This document shows, one piece after another, positions 42,419-51,308 of a stretch of DNA of 64,000 bases (position 1 is its first letter; the number at the start of each line of letters is the position of its first letter). Under the pieces are notes generated by a model. The model saw nothing but the letters and a program-made list of their open reading frames with translations, was not told the DNA's origin and ran no database searches. A program made the position numbers and the translations under genes. The stretch is taken from positions 1 to 64,000 of the forward strand of contig NZ_VWSF01000007.1 in assembly GCF_008629685.1 (NCBI RefSeq), in the 5' to 3' direction. The stretch is from Adhaeribacter rhizoryzae. Lineage in GTDB: Bacteria > Bacteroidota > Bacteroidia > Cytophagales > Hymenobacteraceae.

Positions 42419-43534
42419 ATGATCCTCGAAAATATAAGTTTACTTTATTTTAAAAACTATGAAGAAGCGGATCTTACTTTCTCTCCTCATATAAATTGCT
42501 TTATTGGCGATAACGGCAGCGGCAAAACTAACCTGCTCGATGCTATTTATTACCTATCGATGAGCAAAAGCGCTTTTACCGCCTCCGACCTGCAAAATAT
42601 TAAACAGGGCGAAGATTATTTCATGATCCGGGGCAAATTTGATACCCTGCAAGCCCACAAAGATGTTATTCAGTGCACCTTCCGGACTGGTCAGAAAAAA
42701 ATAATTACCCATAATAAAACACCTTACGAAAAAGTAAGCGAGCACATTGGCCGGTTTCCGGTGGTGCTAATTTCTCCTTATGATACGGATTTGATCCGGG
42801 AAGGAAGCGAAGAGCGCCGTAAATATTTCGATAGCTTGCTCTCGCAGCTAAACCATGAGTACCTCGAAACCCTGATTCGCTACAATTATTTACTAAAACA
42901 ACGTAACTCGTTGTTAAAGCAATTTGCCGAACGTAATTACTTTGACCGCGATTATTTACAAATATTGGATGAACAAATGGTACCGGCCGGCGAGCAGATT
43001 TCCACTACCCGCGAAGCTTTTCTGGCGGAGTTTGTACCTATATTTCAAAAACACTACGAACACCTCTCCGATAGCCACGAACACGTAAGTTTGCAATACA
43101 AAAGCCATTTGCCCGGCGCTAATTTTGCCTTATTATTAACCGAAGCCCAGCGCAAAGATTTGCTGTTGCAGCGCACCACCGTAGGCACGCATAAAGACGA
43201 TTTTGTTTTTCTAATGGATGGCTGGCCCATAAAAAACTACGGCTCGCAGGGCCAGCAGAAATCTTACGTAATTGCTTTAAAACTCGCCCACTTCGAGATT
43301 GTAGCCCGCTACAAAGGCCAGAAACCCCTGCTCCTGCTCGACGATATTTTTGACCGGCTCGACGAAAAACGCATTACCAAACTGATGCAACTGGTAGCTA
43401 ACCAAACGTTCGGGCAATTATTTATTACCGATTCGCATCTGGAACGCACCAATGCTATTCTGGCTGGCCTATCCGAAAATATTGAACGGTATGTAGTGGC
43501 AAATGGCACGGTTGCACCTTTCCAAGGCCAGTAA
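42419..43534 (+). CDS. recF: DNA replication/repair protein RecF
   Basis: 371-aa SMC-like ATPase that helps load RecA at gapped DNA. Walker A GDNGSGKTNLLDAIYYL near residue 31, ABC signature YGSQGQQKSYVIALKLA, Walker B KPLLLLDDIFDRLD, and a DNA-binding arm in between. Length is normal. It starts 64 bp from the divergent pdhA, and a DUF721 gene follows, a usual neighbour. Confidence 0.96.
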   Translation: MILENISLLYFKNYEEADLTFSPHINCFIGDNGSGKTNLLDAIYYLSMSKSAFTASDLQNIKQGEDYFMIRGKFDTLQAHKDVIQCTFRTGQKKIITHNKTPYEKVSEHIGRFPVVLISPYDTDLIREGSEERRKYFDSLLSQLNHEYLETLIRYNYLLKQRNSLLKQFAERNYFDRDYLQILDEQMVPAGEQISTTREAFLAEFVPIFQKHYEHLSDSHEHVSLQYKSHLPGANFALLLTEAQRKDLLLQRTTVGTHKDDFVFLMDGWPIKNYGSQGQQKSYVIALKLAHFEIVARYKGQKPLLLLDDIFDRLDEKRITKLMQLVANQTFGQLFITDSHLERTNAILAGLSENIERYVVANGTVAPFQGQ

Positions 43535-43607
43535 GATTAACCCACAAATTGTAATTAATATTGCCTAAATTTAACTCTGGAATACCAAGCTTGCTAAATA
43601 CGAAACT

Positions 43608-43952
43608 GTGGCTTACTACAAAAGACCCAACAAAAATAATTACCTGGATAAAAATATTCATGCCCGCAAGGCAGATATACAGCCTTTAAAAGATACTATT
43701 CAGGAATTATTAAAAGCTTACCGCATACAAGGCAAAGTTACCCAGGCAAAGGTTATTGCCAGTTGGGAAAAAATAATGGGCAAAGGCATTTCGCTTAAAA
43801 CAAAAGAGTTGTATTTTCAGGATCGCAAGCTTTTTGTTAATCTAACTTCGGCCTCTTTAAAACATGAGTTGATTATGTCTAAAACACGCGTTATACAATT
43901 AATAAACGAAGAAGTAGGCCACGACTTTATTCAGGAAATTGTATTTTTATAA
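43608..43952 (+). CDS. DUF721 (DciA-like) protein
   Basis: 114-aa protein of the DUF721/DciA superfamily, typically found next to recF in Bacteroidota. It has a KH-like fold: IQPLKDTIQELLKAY, then VIASWEKIMGKGISLKTKELYFQDRKLFVNLTSASLKHEL (residues about 45-84). DciA relatives help load the replicative helicase; whether this one does is not shown. The start is GTG at 43608, as no nearby ATG keeps the conserved N-terminus. Confidence 0.86.
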   Translation: MAYYKRPNKNNYLDKNIHARKADIQPLKDTIQELLKAYRIQGKVTQAKVIASWEKIMGKGISLKTKELYFQDRKLFVNLTSASLKHELIMSKTRVIQLINEEVGHDFIQEIVFL

Positions 43953-44046
43953 TATCCTGAATTAATTTTTAAACAAGTTAATATTTTACAATTTATTACC
44001 GAACCAATTAGTTGCAGAAAACCTTTAAAGGCACTTAAATTTGAGT

Positions 44047-47004
44047 ATGCCTTTGAAAATTTACATTTACACTATATTCCTGAGTCTTCTTTTTTGCTTT
44101 CGCGTAAGTGCCCAAACCAACGGTAGCTGGCTGCCGCCCGGGGCAGATTTGAGTTATCCGCGCACGCTCCTGAAAGCCGGCCAAATTGCACCGGTCCAAA
44201 ACTCGCTTACCACCGCAACCAAGCTAACCATTTATAGCGGCGTGTATAACAGCATCAACACCACGCCCCCCAGTGGCAATACTTCCTCGGATGAACGCCG
44301 CACCCGGGCTACCTTTGCCAAGAATACCGCATTTGTAATTTTAATGGACCGCAAACCAGCGGGCGGCTCACTCACCACTTTACTGCCCGAAGATCGCATT
44401 AAGTTTGTCTCTAATGTTAAAAGTTTATTAGAAAATATTAACCCGGCCGTAGAAGTAGTTACGGGCTATACCAACTGGCAATGGCGCTCCAAAGAATTAA
44501 TAGATTACATGATAGCCTACGACCTGCTGCGGGGAGCCGGGGAAAACGAAACTACATTGGCCGCTGGCAAGGTTAAATTACAGGAATTTGCCGGCAACTT
44601 ATATAACCAGTCGGTTACCGGGTATATGGGGTTCTATTATTTCTATAACAATATTAAAAACAACCACGCGCTTATGACGGCCGCCGCTTTGGGTTTATCG
44701 GCGGTAGTTTTAAACGATGCTACCAGCACAACCGCTGCCCAAAAACCCCTAAACTGGATAAACAATGGCCTGTATAACATTGATAATGTGTTATGGCGCG
44801 ATGCCAAGCGGCAATCCGATTCTACAGGGGTGGCGGGCTACGCCGAAGGCCCTTATTATTTTAAATACGCTTTTTTAAACGTATTGCCTTTTGTGCGGGC
44901 CATGGGCAATTTTTTACCCGATGGCAGAAATCGTTATACCTACAATGGCATCAGCCGCAGCATCCGCAACCCTTATTACGATCCTAAATATGATTTGCTG
45001 TACGATTGGATGTCGGCGATTTTAATGCCCGATGGGCGCTATCCGGCCCTGGAAGATTCGTATGTAGATATGGGAATGCCTGAACTGGCGCTAGCCGGCA
45101 AAAGCAAATATGTGCAGCCCCTGCATCTGAAAAATTTAGCTGCTAACCAGCTCAACAGCTTAACCGAGCAGTTGCGCGACTTAACCGTAGATATGCGCGC
45201 CGCTTACCTGGCCGCCAATATTGAACCGTCAGCAGCCGCTAATAACACCTTAACCGTATTACCTAAAAGCGGCAACCTGGTGTTCCGGTCTGGCAACGAT
45301 TCCTTGGCCAATTACCTGCACCTGTACGGCAAACACGGACTAGCACAATCGGTAACGGGCGGCCACAACCACGGCGATGCCAGCAGTTTTATTTTACACG
45401 CCAAAGGCCAGTTGTTGGCTTTAGATGCGGGTTACCTGAGTTCCAGCTACCGCGATTCAGTTGGCAAAGCCACTAACCACAATTTAATATTAGTAGATGG
45501 CGCTGGTCCGGCAATTGGCACCGACGGCACTACCAACGATGCCGAAGCTTTTATTCAGAATACTTTTAACACCAAACAATTAGCTTACGGCGAAGTACGC
45601 ACGGCTTACTTAGGCGCCAATATTACCCGCAAAACCTTGCAGGTGCGCAAAAATTATTACCTAATCGCCGATTTTGTAAACGCAACCGCCGCCCATAATT
45701 ACACCTGGCAGCTACACGGCTACGGCCTGGAAGGCGGCACCACCGCCACCGGCACTTTTACCGATAACTTAGCTACCCAACAGGAAGGTATCTGGCAGAA
45801 AAAAGGCGTTAACTTAAAAGCCCACGTAACGGCTACCGGTTCGGCCGATGCATATACTAAAGGCACGAATATTCACGAAGTAACTTATAACAAATCGGAA
45901 AAGCACACCACTTTGCTCGTGCAGAAGAATGGCGTTACGCAAACCCAGTTCTTATCGCTGCTGTACCCTTATACCAGTAATGCCGCTACCGTAGCCACTA
46001 CCAGTACGGCCAACTCCGCAGCCTTAGCTACTACCGATTCCGGTTACAAAGATATTGCCTGGGCCCAGGCCGATACCAGTTTTACGACTTACCGCAACAG
46101 CAATAATCTCCCGGATGTACGTTCGGATGCGCGGCTTACTTTGTTTTCGCTGGATGCCAGCAATATTTTTTCGCAGGCTTTTGTAGAACAAGGTACGGCT
46201 CTGCAGTACGGCGAAAACCAGGTACTGCAATCCACGCAAAGAGCGAATATTAGCTGGCAGAAAACCGATTTAACCCGCTACGAAGGTTATGTTAGCCGCA
46301 ACACCACCTTAACCCTGGCGCTTACCGCTCCGCCTGCCACGGTGGTGGGCGCTAATATTACCGATTACAGTTACAACACAACTACCAGCACGTTAAATAT
46401 CGAATTTTCTGGCCCTTCTACTTTTGGGGTGATTACCCAGAATAACGCTTTACCAGTAAGGTTAATTAATTTTAAAGCCGCGCGCCAAGGACAAAATATT
46501 AAAATAAGCTGGCAAACGGCCGTAGAAAATCAGAATGCCGGTTTTACCATACTCCGGAAAACCGAAGGCGAAAAAGAGTTCCGGCAAATTGGTTTTGTTG
46601 TGGGTAAAGGTAATTCCCAAACCCTAAGCCATTATTATCTGGAAGATAAAGCAGCCCCTGCCGGTATAAATTATTACCAATTAATACAAACCGATTTTGA
46701 TGGTAAAGCCCAAAACTCACCCGTAGTAGCAGTACAAGGCCTTAATTATCTGGCGCCTGAGCTGACAGTATTTCCGGTTCCGGCTTCTGAATATTTGCGG
46801 GTAAACCTACGGGGCGTTGCCGCAGATAAGGAATTGCGTTTACAGCTTTTTACCTTAAACGGCGAAGTTGTTTTACACCAGAAATTTGCGCACGAAACCA
46901 GTTTAGCAATAAGTAAACTTAAACCCGGCCTCTATTATTTGCAGGTAATAGATACCAATGGCCAAATTATTACTGCCGGTAAAAAAATAATCATCAACCA
47001 TTAA
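44047..47004 (+). CDS. Heparinase II/III-family secreted polysaccharide lyase with T9SS sorting domain
   Basis: About 985 aa from the ATG at 44047 (a TTG two codons earlier is less likely). Signal peptide MPLKIYIYTIFLSLLFCFRVSAQ. An N-terminal alpha-helical toroid contains the YYFYNNIKNNHALM motif. The heparinase II/III-like beta domain has GGHNHGDASSFILHAKG and ATNHNLILVDGAGP. A Por-secretion-like C-terminal sorting domain occupies the last 80 residues (LTVFPVPASEYLRV, then LKPGLYYLQVIDTNG), so it is probably exported by the T9SS and attached to the surface. The polysaccharide (heparin-like or alginate-like) is unknown. Confidence 0.88.
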   Translation: MPLKIYIYTIFLSLLFCFRVSAQTNGSWLPPGADLSYPRTLLKAGQIAPVQNSLTTATKLTIYSGVYNSINTTPPSGNTSSDERRTRATFAKNTAFVILMDRKPAGGSLTTLLPEDRIKFVSNVKSLLENINPAVEVVTGYTNWQWRSKELIDYMIAYDLLRGAGENETTLAAGKVKLQEFAGNLYNQSVTGYMGFYYFYNNIKNNHALMTAAALGLSAVVLNDATSTTAAQKPLNWINNGLYNIDNVLWRDAKRQSDSTGVAGYAEGPYYFKYAFLNVLPFVRAMGNFLPDGRNRYTYNGISRSIRNPYYDPKYDLLYDWMSAILMPDGRYPALEDSYVDMGMPELALAGKSKYVQPLHLKNLAANQLNSLTEQLRDLTVDMRAAYLAANIEPSAAANNTLTVLPKSGNLVFRSGNDSLANYLHLYGKHGLAQSVTGGHNHGDASSFILHAKGQLLALDAGYLSSSYRDSVGKATNHNLILVDGAGPAIGTDGTTNDAEAFIQNTFNTKQLAYGEVRTAYLGANITRKTLQVRKNYYLIADFVNATAAHNYTWQLHGYGLEGGTTATGTFTDNLATQQEGIWQKKGVNLKAHVTATGSADAYTKGTNIHEVTYNKSEKHTTLLVQKNGVTQTQFLSLLYPYTSNAATVATTSTANSAALATTDSGYKDIAWAQADTSFTTYRNSNNLPDVRSDARLTLFSLDASNIFSQAFVEQGTALQYGENQVLQSTQRANISWQKTDLTRYEGYVSRNTTLTLALTAPPATVVGANITDYSYNTTTSTLNIEFSGPSTFGVITQNNALPVRLINFKAARQGQNIKISWQTAVENQNAGFTILRKTEGEKEFRQIGFVVGKGNSQTLSHYYLEDKAAPAGINYYQLIQTDFDGKAQNSPVVAVQGLNYLAPELTVFPVPASEYLRVNLRGVAADKELRLQLFTLNGEVVLHQKFAHETSLAISKLKPGLYYLQVIDTNGQIITAGKKIIINH

Positions 47005-47067
47005 TTCTGTATGGTTCAATAGTAAGATTATTATCTTTCGGAATATTTCTATTTTAAGTACTGCTTT

Positions 47068-47649
47068 ATGATACTCCCGGAATACCGATCGGTAGCTTAC
47101 TCCCAAACTACTTTAACCGAGTTAATGGTGCCCGCTTACGCCAATTTTGGCGGCAAAATTCACGGGGGCATTTTGCTCTCGCTTATGGATAAGGTGGCTT
47201 ATACCTGTGCGGCCAAACACGCGGGCAATTATTGTGTAACGGTAAGCGTAGATGGCGTAAATTTTCTGCAGCCGGTAGAAGTTGGTGAATTGGTATCTTT
47301 AATGGCCTCGGTAAATTACGTGGGCCGCACTTCTATTTTGCTCGGTATTAAAGTTATTGCCGAAAACGTGAAAACCGGCACCGTAAAACACACCAATACC
47401 TCTTACTTTACCATGGTAGCCAAAGACGAAAGTAATAAACCTACCCAGGTACCAGGCCTTATTCTGGAAAACCGGGAAGAAGTGCGCCGCTTTCTGGAAG
47501 CCATTAAACGCAAAGAAATGAAAGCCTTATTCCAGGAAGAATTTAACAATGCCAAAACCAACTTAACCGTAGAACAGGAACTCAGCCGGCTGGAAGGCGA
47601 ACGCTGCAAAGTAAGTTACCTGAATTACCCATTAAACCAGTCAAAATAA
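47068..47649 (+). CDS. Acyl-CoA thioesterase (hotdog fold)
   Basis: 193-aa hotdog-fold thioesterase of the cytosolic acyl-CoA hydrolase type. The typical TELMVPAYANFGGKIHGGILLSLMDKVAYTCA start includes the conserved acidic residue in LMDK, and VDGVNFLQPVEVGELVSL and FTMVAKDES continue the family pattern. It hydrolyses acyl-CoA to free acid and CoA. The unusual C-terminal helical extension (EVRRFLEAIKRKEMKALFQ, then KTNLTVEQELSRLEGERC) is normal for Bacteroidota members. A single-gene unit. Confidence 0.88.
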   Translation: MILPEYRSVAYSQTTLTELMVPAYANFGGKIHGGILLSLMDKVAYTCAAKHAGNYCVTVSVDGVNFLQPVEVGELVSLMASVNYVGRTSILLGIKVIAENVKTGTVKHTNTSYFTMVAKDESNKPTQVPGLILENREEVRRFLEAIKRKEMKALFQEEFNNAKTNLTVEQELSRLEGERCKVSYLNYPLNQSK

Positions 47650-48141
47650 AATTATCTGACTTTATCCATTAATATTTAATGGCCTTCTTTACTGCCAATA
47701 TTTAACTAATTCTATTCCAAGACAGTAATTTCCTTCCTGAATAATTTATTACCTTAAGCTTATAAATAATATCTGCCTAAGTAAAAACACAAAAGTTTAA
47801 GTAATTCACACCTGTCATTCAGGAGGAAACTATGTTGCAGATAGCCAAATAGTTTCCTCCTGAATGACAAATGTGGGCTCCAAAAGCTTTAAAAATATTT
47901 AACTGATTACTTGATACCAACTGGTAAATAATTGGGAGTAATCCTCTATACCCAGGTTAACTTTCTGGCGACCCAAAATATTCCTAAGAAACCAAAATCA
48001 ACAACTCTGTAACAAAGCAAAAGCTTTGAACCTGAACTAGTACAGAAATGTTCTGTCTGCACAATTTGCCGGTAAAAGTTTTGTAATTTATGCAAGCTAA
48101 AAACCCAACTTAACCGGTTAAATTATTGGCAGGTAAACTTC
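47650..48141. other. Intergenic region with palindromic repeat copy 2
   Basis: About 490 bp between the thioesterase and the DUF922 gene. Apart from the 57-bp repeat at 47813-47869 I see nothing. Confidence 0.5.
47813..47869. repeat. 57-bp dispersed palindromic repeat, copy 2
   Basis: Same 57-bp length, ends and central spacer as copy 1 at 14218-14274, in the same orientation, with about six base changes. Its arms are TGTCATTCAGGAGGAAACTA and its mirror, here a perfect match at the outermost 20 bp. Confidence 0.8.
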
Positions 48142-49308
48142 ATGAATCAAAAATATAAAGGCCAAAGGCTAGCCACGCCTAACAGCGTACTTCTTTTTTA
48201 CAATTCTTTAAAAAACCTTAGGGTTTGGCCAGTGGCTATTTTGCTTTTAATTATTTTAAGTTCGGCCCAAACCCAGCCAGTAGTACCAAAGTCTATTGTA
48301 TTAAAACAGATAACTACACCTATAACTCCTAAAGAATTTTTTGTGGCAGGCGTAGTAGATGAGCGCCACGACCGCAAAGCCGTGGCATATTTAATACCGT
48401 CAACCGGCACTCCGCCCAAACCTAGTCCAGCTCAGCCCGTCGATTTAGAAGGTGGTGGCTTACCCGCTATGCGGCAATTTATTCTGCAAGGTATGCGCCG
48501 GAATATGAAGCTACGCCCGGTGGTGGTACGCGTAAAAGAATTTAAATTAACCGAAACCGCTGATGCGACTGGTTGGGTAGATGGACAGGCAAGTGTAGTG
48601 CTAGCGTTTGATATTCAGAACGAAGGCAAAACCATGCGCTCGGTAGATTATAAAGGTGGCGCACGTTACAGGCGGCACCCCAACCAGTTTACCGTAATAG
48701 AACCAACCTTGCGGCAATCGCTGACCGATGCTTTAAACTATTTGAACGGCTGGATGGAAAAGAATGCCCACCATACCGAAGAACTCGCCCAAGGCCTAAA
48801 AGTAACATTTAAAGATTTTAACCAGAACACCGACCCGGATACCTTGTTTTATAACCCCAAAAACCCATTGGCCTGGAGCGATTTTCGGGCTGAGCCCCGC
48901 GGCGGTCGTTTTGCGGCGGCCGTTTTTCCTAGCTTTGCTTACGAAGGCGAAAGCAAAACCATTAACGGCGTAGTGCACCTGACCATAACCATGAAAGTAT
49001 TTGTAGTGCGCGATGCTTCGTGGGTGCGGGCCGGCCGCGACGATCACGGCCTGAACCATGAGCAGCGCCATTTTGATATTGTAAAACTAGTTGCCGAACG
49101 GTTTAAACAAAAAATAAAACCCAGCATTCTTACTGTAGAAGATTACAACAGCATTATTCAGTACGAGTACCTGGAATCGTGGCGGGAAATGACGCGCCTG
49201 CAGGAGCAATACGACAGTGAAACCGGCCACGGCACCAACCACGCCAGCCAGGAAGCCTGGAACCAGCGCATTGATGAAGATTTACGAAAGTTTGGTGTCC
49301 GGAAGTAA
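48142..49308 (+). CDS. DUF922 family protein (candidate zinc protease)
   Basis: 388-aa protein with a membrane or signal segment near residues 31-45 (VWPVAILLLIILSSAQ). The C-terminal part has the DUF922 pattern: LNHEQRHFDIVKLVAERF with HEQRH at 306-310, then YDSETGHGTNHASQEAWNQRI. HExxH marks a zincin-type metal site, so a peptidase activity is possible but unproven. The N-terminal half has no match I know. It is a lone gene. Confidence 0.78.
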   Translation: MNQKYKGQRLATPNSVLLFYNSLKNLRVWPVAILLLIILSSAQTQPVVPKSIVLKQITTPITPKEFFVAGVVDERHDRKAVAYLIPSTGTPPKPSPAQPVDLEGGGLPAMRQFILQGMRRNMKLRPVVVRVKEFKLTETADATGWVDGQASVVLAFDIQNEGKTMRSVDYKGGARYRRHPNQFTVIEPTLRQSLTDALNYLNGWMEKNAHHTEELAQGLKVTFKDFNQNTDPDTLFYNPKNPLAWSDFRAEPRGGRFAAAVFPSFAYEGESKTINGVVHLTITMKVFVVRDASWVRAGRDDHGLNHEQRHFDIVKLVAERFKQKIKPSILTVEDYNSIIQYEYLESWREMTRLQEQYDSETGHGTNHASQEAWNQRIDEDLRKFGVRK

Positions 49309-49463
49309 ACAAGCTGGTTTTCAATAAATTTATTCGCCTATTGAGCATCTTTAAAATTATTAATAATCAACATAAATTTATCGAAAAACAATAAATATAT
49401 TTTGTTTATTAATAATTAATTGTTTCCTTTGGTTGTATTAAAAGCATCTAAACTTATTATGCT

Positions 49464-50093
49464 ATGAAAACCTTAGGCAAATATTCCCTCTCCGCTTTAA
49501 TAAAATTAATTATTTATGTTAGCTGGTATATTCAGCTGCTGTTTCTGGTGCTGCTCACGGTACTTTTATCCATTAGCTTTATTGCTAAAGAAGATATTCA
49601 AAGCGACTTAACCGTAAGATTAACCCAAAGCCAACCTTTAGCGGTTAAACCTGCGCCAGCGGCTACCAATATTAACAACGTTACCTTAAAATTAAACGCT
49701 GGCGAACTGCACTTTACCCAAGACAAGAGCCTACCCCTGGTAATTTATAACCTAGGTGTTATGTGGATTGGCTTTGCTATTTCGCTGGGTATTACTAACC
49801 TGCTGCGTAAAATATTCGATAGCCTGACGGATAATAACCCGTTCGTGGTTGAAAATGCACAGCGCCTGCGGCAGATTGCCCTGCTAATTATTCTGATTGC
49901 GCCTATTACTTTTATGCGCGATTTATTTCTGAACTGGTATTTGCGGCAAAACTTTGTTATTGATGGCAGCGCTATTCAAACCCACCTGACGCTCGATTTT
50001 AAAACCATATTTATTGGTTTAATTTTGCTGATAATTGCCGAAATATTCCGGATTGGTACCCGGTTAAAAGAAGATCAGGAATTAACCGTTTGA
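49464..50093 (+). CDS. DUF2975 membrane protein
   Basis: 209-aa protein with four transmembrane segments (the first about residues 14-40, others near 95-115, 135-150 and 175-195), typical of DUF2975. Position just upstream of an HTH gene with overlap-range spacing is the classic pairing of this family. Its role is unknown; it may transmit a signal to the regulator. Confidence 0.82.
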   Translation: MKTLGKYSLSALIKLIIYVSWYIQLLFLVLLTVLLSISFIAKEDIQSDLTVRLTQSQPLAVKPAPAATNINNVTLKLNAGELHFTQDKSLPLVIYNLGVMWIGFAISLGITNLLRKIFDSLTDNNPFVVENAQRLRQIALLIILIAPITFMRDLFLNWYLRQNFVIDGSAIQTHLTLDFKTIFIGLILLIIAEIFRIGTRLKEDQELTV

Positions 50094-50098
50094 GCCCG

Positions 50099-50305
50099 AT
50101 GCCGATTTATATAAACTTAGATTTACAACTGGTAAAAAAGAAAATGTCGCTCACGGAGCTTTCGGAGCGGGTAGATATTACCATGTCTAACTTATCTATT
50201 CTGAAACAAGGCAAAGCCAAAGCCGTCCGGTTTTCTACCTTAGAAGCCATTTGCCGCGAACTGGAGTGCCAGCCCGGCGATATATTGGAGTACAAAGCAG
50301 AATAA
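50099..50305 (+). CDS. YozG-like Xre-family transcriptional regulator
   Basis: 68-aa minimal helix-turn-helix protein: INLDLQLVKKKMSLTELSERV, then TMSNLSILKQGKAKAVRFSTLEAI and the end CQPGDILEYK, which is the YozG/Cro-C1 pattern. I chose the ATG at 50099, giving the family's usual MPI-type start, over a TTG at 50090 that overlaps the upstream stop. It is expected to regulate its own two-gene operon with the DUF2975 gene. Confidence 0.9.
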   Translation: MPIYINLDLQLVKKKMSLTELSERVDITMSNLSILKQGKAKAVRFSTLEAICRELECQPGDILEYKAE

Positions 50306-50316
50306 ATTTTATAAAA

Positions 50317-50360
50317 AAGGCCCGCTCTAGCCAAAATAATTTTTGGTTAAAGCGGGCCTT
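50317..50360 (+). terminator. Terminator after the DUF2975/HTH operon
   Basis: A long interrupted stem: AAGGCCCGCT (50317-50326) with AGCGGGCCTT (50351-50360), extended inside by CCAAAA/TTTTGG. It is followed by an AT-rich stretch. Confidence 0.8.
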
Positions 50361-50450
50361 AAATATTTGGGGTAAATAAATCTTGTCTAAAATATTTTCG
50401 CTGATTTCACTACCAAAACTGTTATTAAGTGGCACAACAGCCTGTTCGGG

Positions 50451-51194
50451 TTAATTTACTAATCCAAACCGAAGTGGGAAAACGTAAGTGTATGCTCTTG
50501 CGATACCTTCTTCCGTAGCTGGTTTCAAATCCGGCATGGCGCGTACCACACGTAATGCTTCTGCATCCAGCGTCGGCGAAACTTTATTTACCACTTTCGA
50601 ACCAACCATTTTACCGGTTTCATTAATTGTAAATTCCACCACTACCGTGCCTTGCTCCCGGTTGCGCATGGCATTTACCGGGTATTTTAAGGTACGTTTT
50701 ACAAACTCATTTAATTGCTTAGGCCCGCCCGGCAGTTCCGGCAGTACTTCGTGCGGATAAAAGCTAGCGGGTGTTTCGTCCTCGTTATAACATTCACCCA
50801 TCGTTAGCTCTCCTAAAATAAATTGTTCGCGGCGCTTTAATTTGCCGCTGGCATAGTAACCTACGGCCTGCCCACTTTTTTTACCTAGCCGGTATTGCGT
50901 GGTATAATACAACTGACCATTTTTGTACCATTTCTGGGCTAAACCTTCGGGCATAAACAAGCCATCAGCTGTTTTAATAAACTTTGTTTCGGCCTGTTTC
51001 TCGCCGGTTATAAAATAAGTAGTTTCGGTTTTACTGCTTTTTTCCTTATCTGCGAACTCCGTAATTTTATAATAAGCTGCTCCTTCCTTACCAGGCAATA
51101 AATTAAATTTCTGGTCGAAATATTCCGTTTCGGTTTGGCTATATGCCGATAAACTAAGGGTTAAGAAAGAAACTATAAGAAGCAGAAAACGCAT
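50451..51194 (-). CDS. TonB-C-domain protein with MORN-like repeats
   Basis: 247-aa protein with a signal peptide (MRFLLLIVSFLTLSLSAYSQ). The middle has MORN/YwqK-like repeats (AQKWYKNGQLYYTTQY, GQAVGYYASGKLKRRE). The C-terminal about 85 residues are a TonB C-terminal domain (FVKRTLKYPVNAMRNREQGTVVVEF, ending VVRAMPDLKPATE). It has a cleavable signal rather than the usual TonB transmembrane anchor, so it likely acts in the periplasm without coupling to ExbBD. Its partner is unknown. Confidence 0.82.
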   Translation of the reverse strand: MRFLLLIVSFLTLSLSAYSQTETEYFDQKFNLLPGKEGAAYYKITEFADKEKSSKTETTYFITGEKQAETKFIKTADGLFMPEGLAQKWYKNGQLYYTTQYRLGKKSGQAVGYYASGKLKRREQFILGELTMGECYNEDETPASFYPHEVLPELPGGPKQLNEFVKRTLKYPVNAMRNREQGTVVVEFTINETGKMVGSKVVNKVSPTLDAEALRVVRAMPDLKPATEEGIARAYTYVFPLRFGLVN

Positions 51195-51308
51195 GAATGA
51201 AGTATTTATACAAAATCAACCTAATATTTAAATTTAGGCATATTGTTCATCCCGGCAAACTTCTGTAAAAACTTATTTTTTTTGCCCGAACCAGCACCCG
51301 TAACTAAA

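Noticed and set aside
44041-44046. TTG start two codons before the heparinase-like gene
   Set aside because: The ATG at 44047 gives the same signal peptide without a rare start codon.
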